From Acidimicrobiales bacterium (GTDB taxonomy: Bacteria; Actinomycetota; Acidimicrobiia; Acidimicrobiales; MedAcidi-G1), in contig JARQPW010000006.1 in NCBI GenBank assembly GCA_029577135.1, positions 1-64,000 on the forward strand: a DNA stretch of 64,000 nt. Direction: 5' to 3'. Below are positions 53,284 to 64,000 of the stretch, in pieces; the stretch's first letter is position 1, and each line of letters opens with the position of its first letter. A program made the translations under genes and the position numbers. A model generated the notes under the pieces. That model searched no databases. It worked only from the letters and a program-made list of their open reading frames with translations, and had not been told where the DNA came from.

Positions 53284-54051
53284 CTACACAGCCGGGGTGA
53301 TGAGGCCGTAGTGGCCGTCGAAGCGCCGGTAGAGAACGTTCCCCCGGTCGAGGTCGGAGTCCGGGTCGGCGAAGAACACGAAGGCATCGTCGGTCTCGTC
53401 GAGCAGCGCCACGGCCTCCGCCAGCGGCAGGTGGTTGAACACCACCGAGCCTGAATGGATCGGCGGTCGGGTGTCGCCCGGGAGGTCCTCTTCGGCGACC
53501 AAGGGCACGACGTGGAGGCTGCCGTCGCCGTTCCGGTACACGACCCGGTCGAGGTCGTGGTCGGCGTCGAGGAACAGGTAGAAGCCGTGGTCCAACTGGT
53601 CCATCTCGTCGGCGGCCTCCTCGAGGCTCATGGGGTGCATGGCGAGCGTCTTGTGGCGGACCACCTCGCGTTCGTCCGAGGACACAGCGCTGTAGCCGGC
53701 GTGGTTCGGGGTCGGTTCGGGCTCGTGGTGCCGGTCCTCGTGGCGGTCGCGTCGTCGGCGGAGTCGCTTCGAGAGCCGGTTATGGAGCAGGTCGACGGCC
53801 TCGGCGATCGAGTGCCCGCTGGCGTGGGCGCGCACGGGCGTGCCATTCAGGTCGATGGAGGCCTCGGCGATCGCAGGCAACTCGAGGGCGGCCTTCTCGC
53901 GGACCTTCAACTTCACCACCGCCGCCAGAACCGGTTCGTGTCCCAACTCGCAGAGCGTCTGGACCTTTTCGACCGCCTGCTCCCGATCTCGTGGGGAGAT
54001 GACCCCCCGGGTGAGCAGCTCGACCTCACAGACGGCATGTGGCTTGACCAC
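53284..54051 (-). CDS. hpf: Long ribosome hibernation factor with two C-terminal S30AE domains
   Basis: 255 residues from GTG 54051, with AAGGTGG upstream on the minus strand. Residues of about 1-100 are a diverged HPF/YfiA-type domain (VKLKVREKAALELPAIAEASIDLNG) ending in a basic RLSKRLRRRRDRHED tail. Residues of about 130-185 form a C-terminal S30AE domain (VVRHKTLAMHPMSLEEA, DHGFYLFLDAD), and about 200-250 repeats the pattern (LPLAEAVALLDETDDAFVFFAD). Two copies and this length resemble RafH-type factors of mycobacteria. It would dimerise or shield 70S ribosomes during stress. Confidence 0.82.
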   Translation of the reverse strand: MVKPHAVCEVELLTRGVISPRDREQAVEKVQTLCELGHEPVLAAVVKLKVREKAALELPAIAEASIDLNGTPVRAHASGHSIAEAVDLLHNRLSKRLRRRRDRHEDRHHEPEPTPNHAGYSAVSSDEREVVRHKTLAMHPMSLEEAADEMDQLDHGFYLFLDADHDLDRVVYRNGDGSLHVVPLVAEEDLPGDTRPPIHSGSVVFNHLPLAEAVALLDETDDAFVFFADPDSDLDRGNVLYRRFDGHYGLITPAV

Positions 54052-54090
54052 GTGTCCACCTTCCGGTTGTCACTTGCGTGCCCCCATCAT

Positions 54091-54125
54091 GGCGCGGATT
54101 TCGACCCTTGTCAGGCGCGAATTTC
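54091..54125. promoter_or_regulatory. Direct repeats in the hpf/FAH divergent promoter region
   Basis: GGCGCGGATTTC (54091-54102) and GGCGCGAATTTC (54114-54125) are 11-of-12 identical and lie 23 bases apart, about two helical turns, on one DNA face. They sit 40-74 bases from the hpf start in a 124-base divergent gap, a likely activator or repressor site. Confidence 0.5.
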
Positions 54126-54175
54126 CCGAAGGGACATCATGGCGTCGCGCCGGTGTGCTGCGAGACTGCGTGCCC

Positions 54176-55036
54176 ATGGCCTACCGACTCTCGACCCTCG
54201 CCGACGGCCGGACCGTCCTCCTCGACGACGGCCAGCTGGAGGGTGAAAGCGCCCGCTGGTGGGACCTCGCCCGCCTCACCGACGGTCGACTCGCCGACCC
54301 GCTCGACGCCCTCGCCGACCCTGCCGGCCTCGACGCCCTGACCGATGCTGCAGGCGTGCCCCATGGCGACCCGGACGGCGAGGTGGCGCTCGGCGGCCTG
54401 GGGCCGTCGGTGCCCCGGCCCCGCAAGGTGTTCGGCATCGGCATGAACTTCGGTGCCCACATCGCAGAGATGGGCCGGTCGGCGCCCGCCATCCCGGTCA
54501 TCTTCACCAAGTGGCCGAACTGCCTCACCGGACCCGGCAGCGACATCGTCCTGGTCGGCGACCGCACCGACTACGAGGTCGAGTTGGTGGCGGTCATCGG
54601 CCGGACCTGCCGGAGCCTCGACCCCTCCGAGGTGTGGGACACCCTCGCCGGCGTGGCCGTCGGCCAGGACGTGTCGGACCGGGCACTACAGCTGGCGTCG
54701 AGTCCGCCACAGTTCAGCCTCGGCAAGAGCCACGACACCTTCGGCCCCCTCGGCCCGGTCACGTCGCTCGACCTGGTCGACGACCCCACCGACCTGACGC
54801 TCCACTGTTGGGTCGACGGCGAGATGCGCCAGGACAGCCACACCAGCCTGATGATCCTCGGCGTGCCGGGCCTCGTCGCCTACCTGTCGGAGGTCTGCAC
54901 GCTCGAGCCGGGCGACCTGGTGTTCACCGGGACGCCGGCCGGCGTCGGCGACCCGCAGGGACGCTGCCTCGAGGTGGGACAACTGGTCGAGTCGGAGATC
55001 CCCGGCGTGGGCCGGCTCGCCAACCGCTGCGTGTAG
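54176..55036 (+). CDS. Fumarylacetoacetate hydrolase family protein
   Basis: 286 residues. A short N-terminal part (1-75) is followed by the FAH barrel: VFGIGMNFGAH, DYEVELVAVIG with the two Glu metal ligands, GQDVSDR with Asp, and FTGTPAGVG near the end. Members cleave or decarboxylate 2-oxo-acids such as acylpyruvates and catechol meta-cleavage products. The exact substrate is unknown; neighbours do not form an aromatic pathway. ATG 54176 fits the family N-terminus. Confidence 0.9.
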   Translation: MAYRLSTLADGRTVLLDDGQLEGESARWWDLARLTDGRLADPLDALADPAGLDALTDAAGVPHGDPDGEVALGGLGPSVPRPRKVFGIGMNFGAHIAEMGRSAPAIPVIFTKWPNCLTGPGSDIVLVGDRTDYEVELVAVIGRTCRSLDPSEVWDTLAGVAVGQDVSDRALQLASSPPQFSLGKSHDTFGPLGPVTSLDLVDDPTDLTLHCWVDGEMRQDSHTSLMILGVPGLVAYLSEVCTLEPGDLVFTGTPAGVGDPQGRCLEVGQLVESEIPGVGRLANRCV

Positions 55037-55051
55037 GGAATCCCCCCCGGG

Positions 55052-56704
<1,653 letters not shown>

Positions 56705-56766
56705 GGCTCCAACCTAACGGTCGCGGGGTGGCGCCAGTGGGGAGTTGTGCGCCGGGCGTCCTCGGC

Positions 56767-57801
56767 TCAGGCGGCCAGGTCCGCCACGATCGGCGTCCAG
56801 AATTCGGCGCCGTGGTCGCCCCCGAGGGCGTAGAAGGTCATGCGGTCGACGCAGTCGCCGTAGCGGGCCCGGATGCCGGCGGCCACCTTGTCGGGCTCGG
56901 CAACGACGGCGAACGTGTCGAGCATCTCGTCGTCGATGAGCTCGCCCATTGCCTGCCACTCGCCGCGCTTGGACATGGCGTTGAGGTCGCCGTGGAGGCC
57001 CTCCCAGCCGTGGATCTCGAGCACGCCCAGGTAGGCGGGGGTCGAGGCGTAGAAGGCGATCTGCTGGCGGATGCCGGTGGCAGCCCTCGCCATGGCCTCC
57101 TCGTCGGGGCCGGTGACCACGAAGCCGGGGCCCATGATCTCGAAGTCGTCGAGCGTGCGACCGGACTTCGCCAGGCCGGCCTTGATCCTCGGCAGGGTGA
57201 CCTCGCGCAGGTACGTCTCGGTGGAGAAGGCGTGGCAGATGATGCCGTCGCAGACCTCGCCGGCGACCTCCGACATGAGCGGTCCGACCGCCGAGATGAA
57301 CACCTTGGGCGGGCCGCACTCGTTGGAGCCGGGGTTGAAGAACGGCGTCATCAGGGTGTGGGTGTAGAAGTCGCCGCGGAACGCCAGCTTCGTACCGTTG
57401 TTCCAACAGTCCCAGATGGCCTGCATGGCGCTCACGAACTCGCGCATCCGGGCGGCCGGGTGGGACCACTCCATGGAGAAGCGCTTGGTGATGTGCGGCC
57501 GGATCTGGGTGCCGAGCCCCATGATGAAGCGGCCGTCGCTGTAGCGCTGTAGGTCGTGGCCGATCTGGGCGAGGATCATGGGGTTGCGGGCGAAGGCCAC
57601 GGCGATCGAGGTGCCCAGTTCGAGGCGCTCGGTGTGCTCGGCGGCGATGACGTGCGGCAGGAAGGGGTCGTGGCTGGTCTCGGCGGTCCAGGCGCCGGCA
57701 TAGCCCTCGTCCTCGAGGCGCTTCGCGGACGCCCCGATGGAGGCGAGTCCGCCGGACAGGGAAGTGGGGTTGGCGGCGCCGAGGCCACCGTCGATCTTCA
57801 C
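56767..57801 (-). CDS. LLM class F420-dependent oxidoreductase
   Basis: 344 residues. It has the segments GYAGAWTAETSHDPFLP, LGTSIAVAFARNP and GLGTQIRPHITKRFSMEW and a C-terminal GGDHGAEFW, close to the TIGR03617 F420 group. It begins with GTG 57801. The upstream neighbour is a divergent histidine phosphatase 47 bases away. The substrate is unknown. Confidence 0.88.
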   Translation of the reverse strand: MKIDGGLGAANPTSLSGGLASIGASAKRLEDEGYAGAWTAETSHDPFLPHVIAAEHTERLELGTSIAVAFARNPMILAQIGHDLQRYSDGRFIMGLGTQIRPHITKRFSMEWSHPAARMREFVSAMQAIWDCWNNGTKLAFRGDFYTHTLMTPFFNPGSNECGPPKVFISAVGPLMSEVAGEVCDGIICHAFSTETYLREVTLPRIKAGLAKSGRTLDDFEIMGPGFVVTGPDEEAMARAATGIRQQIAFYASTPAYLGVLEIHGWEGLHGDLNAMSKRGEWQAMGELIDDEMLDTFAVVAEPDKVAAGIRARYGDCVDRMTFYALGGDHGAEFWTPIVADLAA

Positions 57802-57848
57802 GCGCCGACGGTACCGCGGGCGTTCCCGCTGGCTAGCGTCCGCCGCTG

Positions 57849-58507
57849 ATGGAACTCCTGCTGGTCCGCCATGCGCTCCCGGTACGCGTCGACAACTCCG
57901 CCACGGGCGCCGAGGCCGACCCGGTGCTGTCCGAACTGGGATGGCGCCAGTCGCAGGCCCTGGCCGACTGGCTGATTGGTCCGCTGTCCGGCGGACCGCC
58001 GGCCGAACCGGTGGATGCGGTGTACGCCAGCACGCGTGCCCGGGCCCGCCAGACCGCCGAGCCCCTGGCCGAGCGGCTGGGGCAGGACCTGCGGATCGAG
58101 CCGGGGCTCGACGAGTACGACGACGGCGAGCCCGAGTACATCCCGATCGAGGAGCTCAAGGCGACCGGCGATCCCCGCTGGCACGAACTGGTCTCCGAGG
58201 ACGCCATCCCCGCCCCGGAGGCGTTCATGGCGCAGGTGGTAACCGGCGTCGACCGGATCATCGCCGCCCACCCCGGTCAGCGGGTGGTGGCCTTCTGCCA
58301 TGGCGGGACCATCGCGGCCTATATGGCCTACCTGCTCGGACTCGATCGGATCTTCTTCTTCGAGGCGGCGTACACGTCGGTGAACCGGGTGCTGGCCGCC
58401 TCGACGGGGGAGCGCAGCCTGGGCTCGCTCAACGAGACCGCCCACCTGCGGGTGGCGGGGGTGCCGACGTATCTGCCGGAAGGCCTCCCGAAGAATCTGT
58501 CCGGGGA

Positions 58508-58511
<4 letters not shown>
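57849..58511 (+). CDS. Histidine phosphatase family protein
   Basis: A 220-residue phosphoglycerate-mutase-like protein. [10 protein letters not shown] carries the catalytic RH motif and [12 protein letters not shown] the second His; the [18 protein letters not shown] helix carries the second conserved Arg. A cytoplasmic phosphatase of unknown substrate. Its stop overlaps the stop of the convergent acetoacetyl-CoA synthetase in TTAG. Confidence 0.9.
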
Positions 58512-60439
<1,928 letters not shown>

Positions 60440-60482
60440 GGCCGGCGAGCGTAGTCAGTGTCGCAGGCGGCAGACTGGGCCG

Positions 60483-60965
60483 ATGGGAGACGTACAGGAA
60501 ACGCGGACCGGCCGCTGGTTCGAGGAACTGCCGGTGGGCCTGGTGCTGCGCCACGCCCTGACCCGCACTGTCACCGAGACCGACAACCTGTTGTTCTGCG
60601 CCATCACGCACAACCCTCAGCCGCTGCACCTCGACGCCGAGTTTGCCGCCGGCACCGAGTTCGGCCAGCGTCTCGTCAACAGCCTCTTCACCCATGGCCT
60701 GGTGGTGGGCGTGAGCGTGGCCGACACGACGCTCGGCACCACGATCGCCAACCTCGGGTTCGAGGAGACGACCTTTCCCACGCCCGTCTTTCTCGGCGAC
60801 ACGTTGCGGGTCGAGACCGAGGTCGTGGCCGCCCGGGCTTCGAACTCCCGCCCCGACGCCGGGATCGTCACCTTCGAGCACCGGGCCCTCAACCAGCGCG
60901 ACGAACTGGTGTGCCGGAGCCGTCGCAACGCCCTGATGCGTCGGCGGCCCGTCGGAACTGCCTGA
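60483..60965 (+). CDS. MaoC family dehydratase
   Basis: A 160-residue hot-dog fold. [23 protein letters not shown] contains the Asp/His hydratase pair of the R-specific enoyl-CoA hydratase motif (about residues 28-50), and [17 protein letters not shown] follows. Probably hydrates an enoyl-CoA. It is followed three bases later by a Fur-family gene. Confidence 0.9.
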   Translation: MGDVQETRTGRWFEELPVGLVLRHALTRTVTETDNLLFCAITHNPQPLHLDAEFAAGTEFGQRLVNSLFTHGLVVGVSVADTTLGTTIANLGFEETTFPTPVFLGDTLRVETEVVAARASNSRPDAGIVTFEHRALNQRDELVCRSRRNALMRRRPVGTA

Positions 60966-60968
60966 GGC

Positions 60969-61439
60969 ATGGAGCGTAGGCTCGACGACGTGGCGCACGT
61001 GGATGATGACTGGACGGACCTCCATGCCTCCGTCGACCAGCGGCTGCGGGCGGCCGGCCTGCGCAACAGCCGCTCCCGTCAGGTGGTGGCCGACGTGCTG
61101 GTCCGGGCCGGTCGGCCGCTGAGCCTTCCCGAGATCCTCGACGCCGATGCCGAACTGGCCCAGAGCTCGGCCTACCGGAACCTCGGCGAACTGGTGGACG
61201 CCGGCGTCGCCCGCCGGGTCGAGTCGGTCGACGACCACGCCCGCTTCGAACTCCACGAGTCGCTCACCGGGCACCACCACCACCTGGTGTGCACCTTGTG
61301 TGGCCGGGTCGAGGACTTCGACGTCCCCAACGACTTCGAGGTCGGCATCGATGCGATGGTCCATGCCGCCGAGTCACAGGGCTTCCGGATCGACGCCCAC
61401 CGCTTCGACCTGCTGGGCCGCTGCGCTCGCTGTTCGTAG
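60969..61439 (+). CDS. Fur family transcriptional regulator
   Basis: 156 residues: winged helix (about 20-90; LRNSRSRQVVADVLVRAG, SSAYRNLGELVDAGV) and dimer domain with HHHHLVCTLCGRVEDF and terminal CARC, the two CxxC pairs of the structural zinc. The His-rich HHHH run lies at the regulatory metal site. The arrangement suits Fur or Zur; the metal cannot be told. It lies three bases downstream of the MaoC gene, with no metal transporter near. Confidence 0.9.
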   Translation: MERRLDDVAHVDDDWTDLHASVDQRLRAAGLRNSRSRQVVADVLVRAGRPLSLPEILDADAELAQSSAYRNLGELVDAGVARRVESVDDHARFELHESLTGHHHHLVCTLCGRVEDFDVPNDFEVGIDAMVHAAESQGFRIDAHRFDLLGRCARCS

Positions 61440-61459
61440 GGACACAGGGGCCGACTGCC

Positions 61460-61951
61460 ATGTGGCTCAAGCGTGCGGCGGCGCGGGTCGTGCTCCTCGA
61501 CCGCGAGGGGCGCATCTTCCTCGTCAACGCCGAGGACCCGATCGACCCGTTCAAGCGGGCCTGGTGGGAGATTCCCGGTGGCGGAATCGGCTGGGGCGAG
61601 GACTCGGGTTCGGCCGCCGCCCGGGAGCTCTACGAGGAGACCGGCATCGCGGACCTCGAGATGGGACCGGTCATCTGGACCCAGCACGTGCAGTTCGACT
61701 TCGGTGGATGGCACTTCGACAGCGACGAGAAGATCCACGTGGCGTGGTGCGACGGCGGGGAGTATCGACCGCAGCACCTCGAGGCGCTGGAGGCGGCGGC
61801 GTTCCTCGGGGCCCGCTGGTGGGCGCTCGACGAACTGTTGGACAGTGACGAACCGGTGCTGCCGACGCTGCTGCGCGAGCACCTGCCACCGATCGTGGCG
61901 GGTGTCCTACCGGACGTCCCGATCGACATCTCTCCCGTGGCGCTGGACTGA
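61460..61951 (+). CDS. NUDIX hydrolase
   Basis: 163 residues. The Nudix box GGGIGWGEDSGSAAARELYE continuing into ETGI (about residues 38-61) is intact, with the REL-x-E-E metal ligands. It hydrolyses a nucleoside diphosphate linked to another group. It follows the Fur gene by 20 bases on the same strand. Confidence 0.9.
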   Translation: MWLKRAAARVVLLDREGRIFLVNAEDPIDPFKRAWWEIPGGGIGWGEDSGSAAARELYEETGIADLEMGPVIWTQHVQFDFGGWHFDSDEKIHVAWCDGGEYRPQHLEALEAAAFLGARWWALDELLDSDEPVLPTLLREHLPPIVAGVLPDVPIDISPVALD

Positions 61952-61978
61952 ACGGTCGCCGGGACCGGGCCCCGTCGC

Positions 61979-62572
61979 TCAGGACAGGTCTTCGAGGCCT
62001 CCCCAGGCGAGGCGTGTGGTGAGGGTCGCCATCTCGTCCGCCGAGCGCCGGCGTCCCTCGTGCATCCAGTACCGCACCATCCCCTCGGAGATCCCGCTGA
62101 TGCCGGCGGCCATCACCAGGGCCTCGTCGTCGTCGACCCCGTTGATGAGGCGGGCGACCATGGCGATGAAGGTGTCCTGCACCCGGCGGGCCTCCCGCTT
62201 GAATTCGGAGACCGAGCCGAGGCTCGAGCCGTAGAGGACGCTGAAGGCGTCGGGGTGATCGTCGAAGAAGTGGAAGAAGGCGACGAAGCCGGCCTCGACG
62301 CGCTGGCGGGGGGTGTCGACCCCGGCCAAACGCTCGGCGATGGCGGCGTGGAGTCGGTCGCCGGTCCGTGCGAGCAGTTGGGCGAAGAGCTCGTGCTTGG
62401 AGGCGAAGTGCTGGTAGAGGACCGGCTTGGTGACGCCGGCCTTGGTGGCAAGGGCGTTCATGGAGGTCTCGTGGTAGCCGTTCTGGGCGAAGATCCCGAG
62501 GGCGATGTCGAGCAACTGCTGCCGGCGTTCGGCGGCGGGCATGCGCACGGTGGAGGTCGCTGTAGCGCTCAC
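61979..62572 (-). CDS. TetR family transcriptional regulator
   Basis: 197 residues from GTG 62572. The HTH region (RRQQLLDIALGIFAQNGYHE, TSMNALATKAGVTKPVLYQHF) is very typical; the C-terminal domain (about 75-190) is helical with an FFHFFDDHPDAFSVLYG segment. It is the last gene of a minus-strand run with a glycosyltransferase and a membrane protein; no operator is evident. Confidence 0.9.
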   Translation of the reverse strand: MSATATSTVRMPAAERRQQLLDIALGIFAQNGYHETSMNALATKAGVTKPVLYQHFASKHELFAQLLARTGDRLHAAIAERLAGVDTPRQRVEAGFVAFFHFFDDHPDAFSVLYGSSLGSVSEFKREARRVQDTFIAMVARLINGVDDDEALVMAAGISGISEGMVRYWMHEGRRRSADEMATLTTRLAWGGLEDLS

Positions 62573-62624
62573 AGGGCGACGGTAGCCAAAGGCTCGTCGA
62601 TAGGTGAAGGCGGGCGGAGATGCC

Positions 62625-62906
62625 TCAGTGGCGGGAGGGGCGCCCGGCATCCTCGTCGGCGGCGGCCTGCACGGCGTAGTGGAGGATGATGGCGGGGGCC
62701 AGCACGATCGATCCGGCGACGAGGAGCACGATGAGGGTGGTGGCGATGCCGTCGCTGAAGTCTCCGACCATGCCGACGATGAACAGCACGATGGCGGTGA
62801 GGAAGGCGAGGTAGCCGAGCCGCTTGCCGGTGGAGGCCAGGCGGCCCATGCGTGCCCGGCGGACGAGGACGGGATCGGTCGGGGATTCAGGATGTGTGCC
62901 GTTCAC
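62625..62906 (-). CDS. Small membrane protein with two transmembrane segments
   Basis: 93 residues from GTG 62906. Two hydrophobic segments (about residues 32-48, YLAFLTAIVLFIVGMVG, and 55-75, TTLIVLLVAGSIVLAPAIIL) follow an Arg-rich N-terminus. The GTG overlaps the upstream glycosyltransferase stop by four bases, supporting real translation. The family and function are unknown. Confidence 0.75.
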   Translation of the reverse strand: MNGTHPESPTDPVLVRRARMGRLASTGKRLGYLAFLTAIVLFIVGMVGDFSDGIATTLIVLLVAGSIVLAPAIILHYAVQAAADEDAGRPSRH

Positions 62907-63952
62907 GTGAGCCAGCCTGCCTCGTCGAGAAGCGCCCGCAACCGTCCGGCCATGCGGTCCAGCGAGAGTTCCCGGGCGGCAACCTCCCGGTTGCGGTCGA
63001 GGAGTGCCGGGTCGGGGTCGGCCAGCCATGCCCGGACCGGCCCGAGGTCGTCGGCGGGGAACCACTCGAGGCCGAGGGCCCGTAGTTCGTCGGCGACCGG
63101 GTAGTCGCCGACCACGGCCGGCCTTCTGGCCAGGGTGGCCTCGACGGGCGGGTTGCCGAAGCCCTCCCACGTCGAGGGGAACACGACCAGGTCGGCGGCG
63201 GCATAGACGTCGGAGCGGGTGGTGGCCGGCTCCCGCAGCACCGGGCAGAGGCCGTCGGCGAGCAGGCGTTCCAGTTCGGGGCCGTAGCCGTCCTCGGCGG
63301 GGCCGAGCAGCCAGTAGGTGCCGCCCAACTCGGCCGCGATTTTGATGGCCCGACCCACATCCTTGCGGGGGATGGCCCGGACGGGGTGGGCGACGAGCAG
63401 GGTGTCGTCGTCGACCCCGAGGCCTGCCCTGGTTCCGACCCGGTCGCCGGGCGGCGGGTCGGGGTCGAAGCCGTTGTGGATGGTGGTGGCGGCGATCCCG
63501 CGGTCGGCCATTTGCCGGCGGGTCAGGTCGTTGATCGTGACGTGGCGCCAGGCCGGGTCGTCAGGAGGCAGGTCGGTGACGTGGGCGAAGCGCTCCCGCT
63601 GCCAGGGCGGGTCGTGGTGGTGCAGGACCGTCGGGCGGCCACGGAGCACGTCGCCCACGGCGTGGGCGGCGGCCGGGTTGAGTGGGATCGTGCAGAGGTT
63701 CTCGACGACGACGAGGTTGGCACCGGCCAGCGCTTCATCGAGTTCGGACGGGTCGGGAGGGTCGTTGTCGTCGATCCCGAGGCCGGGGACCACGGTCATC
63801 GCGCCGTCGGCGTGCCAGCCCGGCTCGAAGCCGCCGGCCACCCAGTCCACGTCGAAGCCCATCTGGTGCAGCGCGTCGGCCCAGTTCCGTGCTACGACCG
63901 AGACACCGTCGGTCGGTCCGAACCGGAAGGAGATGATGGAACAGCGGGGCAT
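62903..63952 (-). CDS. Glycosyltransferase family 1/4-type protein
   Basis: A 349-residue GT-B fold: FRFGPTDGVSVVARNWADAL N-terminal donor loop, TIHNGFDPDP for linker, LLVAHPVRAIPRKDVGRAI as the start of the C-terminal domain and VFPSTWEGFGNPPVEATLARRP as the E-x7-E nucleotide-sugar motif. It likely transfers a sugar to a lipid or envelope acceptor. Start ATG 63952 suits the family, although the frame is open to the window edge. Confidence 0.88.
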   Translation of the reverse strand: MPRCSIISFRFGPTDGVSVVARNWADALHQMGFDVDWVAGGFEPGWHADGAMTVVPGLGIDDNDPPDPSELDEALAGANLVVVENLCTIPLNPAAAHAVGDVLRGRPTVLHHHDPPWQRERFAHVTDLPPDDPAWRHVTINDLTRRQMADRGIAATTIHNGFDPDPPPGDRVGTRAGLGVDDDTLLVAHPVRAIPRKDVGRAIKIAAELGGTYWLLGPAEDGYGPELERLLADGLCPVLREPATTRSDVYAAADLVVFPSTWEGFGNPPVEATLARRPAVVGDYPVADELRALGLEWFPADDLGPVRAWLADPDPALLDRNREVAARELSLDRMAGRLRALLDEAGWLT

Positions 63953-64000
63953 GGCCCTCCCGGGCCTGGAGGATGTGGGTGCGTTGCGCGACGCCGTGCA

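Noticed and set aside
63953-64000. A further gene at the right edge
   Set aside because: Only 48 bases remain; the frame is open on the minus strand but nothing recognisable can be supported.

Overview
The window is high-GC bacterial chromosome, densely packed with genes on both strands and with many GTG starts. Several traits point to Actinobacteria, most likely class Acidimicrobiia: four luciferase-like (F420-type) oxidoreductases, a TIGR03085 protein, a long hibernation factor with two C-terminal domains, many SDR, amidohydrolase and acyl-CoA genes, and lipoproteins whose mature part begins with a long Thr-rich linker. The lineage is inferred from gene content only. I see no rRNA, tRNA, insertion sequence, prophage or CRISPR array. 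The longest stretch without a protein gene is 225 bases (49361-49585), and it holds a cobalamin riboswitch.

Layout. 1-4900: two surface or secreted repeat proteins. The first is cut by the window edge. The second has seven fibronectin type III domains and an unusual Trp-motif/Ala-rich tail. 4926-9719: kynureninase, a Tat-exported amidohydrolase lipoprotein, and alanine dehydrogenase divergent from an Lrp-type regulator. 9727-18210: an SDR and a TetR regulator divergent from an amidohydrolase, then a five-gene minus-strand run (gamma-glutamyltransferase-like, SRPBCC, LLM oxidoreductase, amidohydrolase, binding lipoprotein). 18367-24551: a plus-strand catabolic run (LLM oxidoreductase, acyl-CoA dehydrogenase, a lone molybdenum hydroxylase large subunit, acyl-CoA ligase). 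24585-34677: MetE-like protein, carotenoid oxygenase, TIGR03085 protein, a CapA-GDPD fusion lipoprotein, an RNA methyltransferase, a cupredoxin-tailed lipoprotein, an LLM oxidoreductase and a YceI protein.

34681-48709: housekeeping and transport genes. They include an MFS exporter, a CBS protein with a coupled small partner, PlsC-type acyltransferase, two EamA transporters, a class I amidotransferase, a Usp-like protein, flavodoxin, an FmdB-type zinc ribbon, an SDR, an FAD oxidoreductase coupled to a YGSN protein, SurE, an ABC-F protein behind a strong hairpin, FabH and a CysQ-like phosphatase. 48722-53277: CoaE, then a cobalamin riboswitch whose expression platform can hide the ribosome-binding site of btuF, then btuF-btuC-btuD and a haloalkane dehalogenase joined by 4-base overlaps. 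53284-63952: hibernation factor, FAH-family hydrolase, class I fumarase, LLM oxidoreductase, histidine phosphatase, acetoacetyl-CoA synthetase, MaoC-Fur-NUDIX, and a glycosyltransferase / small membrane protein / TetR run.

Taken together, the genes suggest an aerobic heterotroph that oxidises organic and acyl-CoA substrates with flavin, F420 and molybdenum enzymes, imports corrinoid under riboswitch control, and displays several linker-tethered lipoproteins on its surface. The most unusual items are the tail of the fibronectin protein, the lone CoxL-like subunit in an acyl-CoA operon, the CapA-GDPD fusion, the alternative hairpins before btuF, and the dehalogenase locked into the B12 operon.
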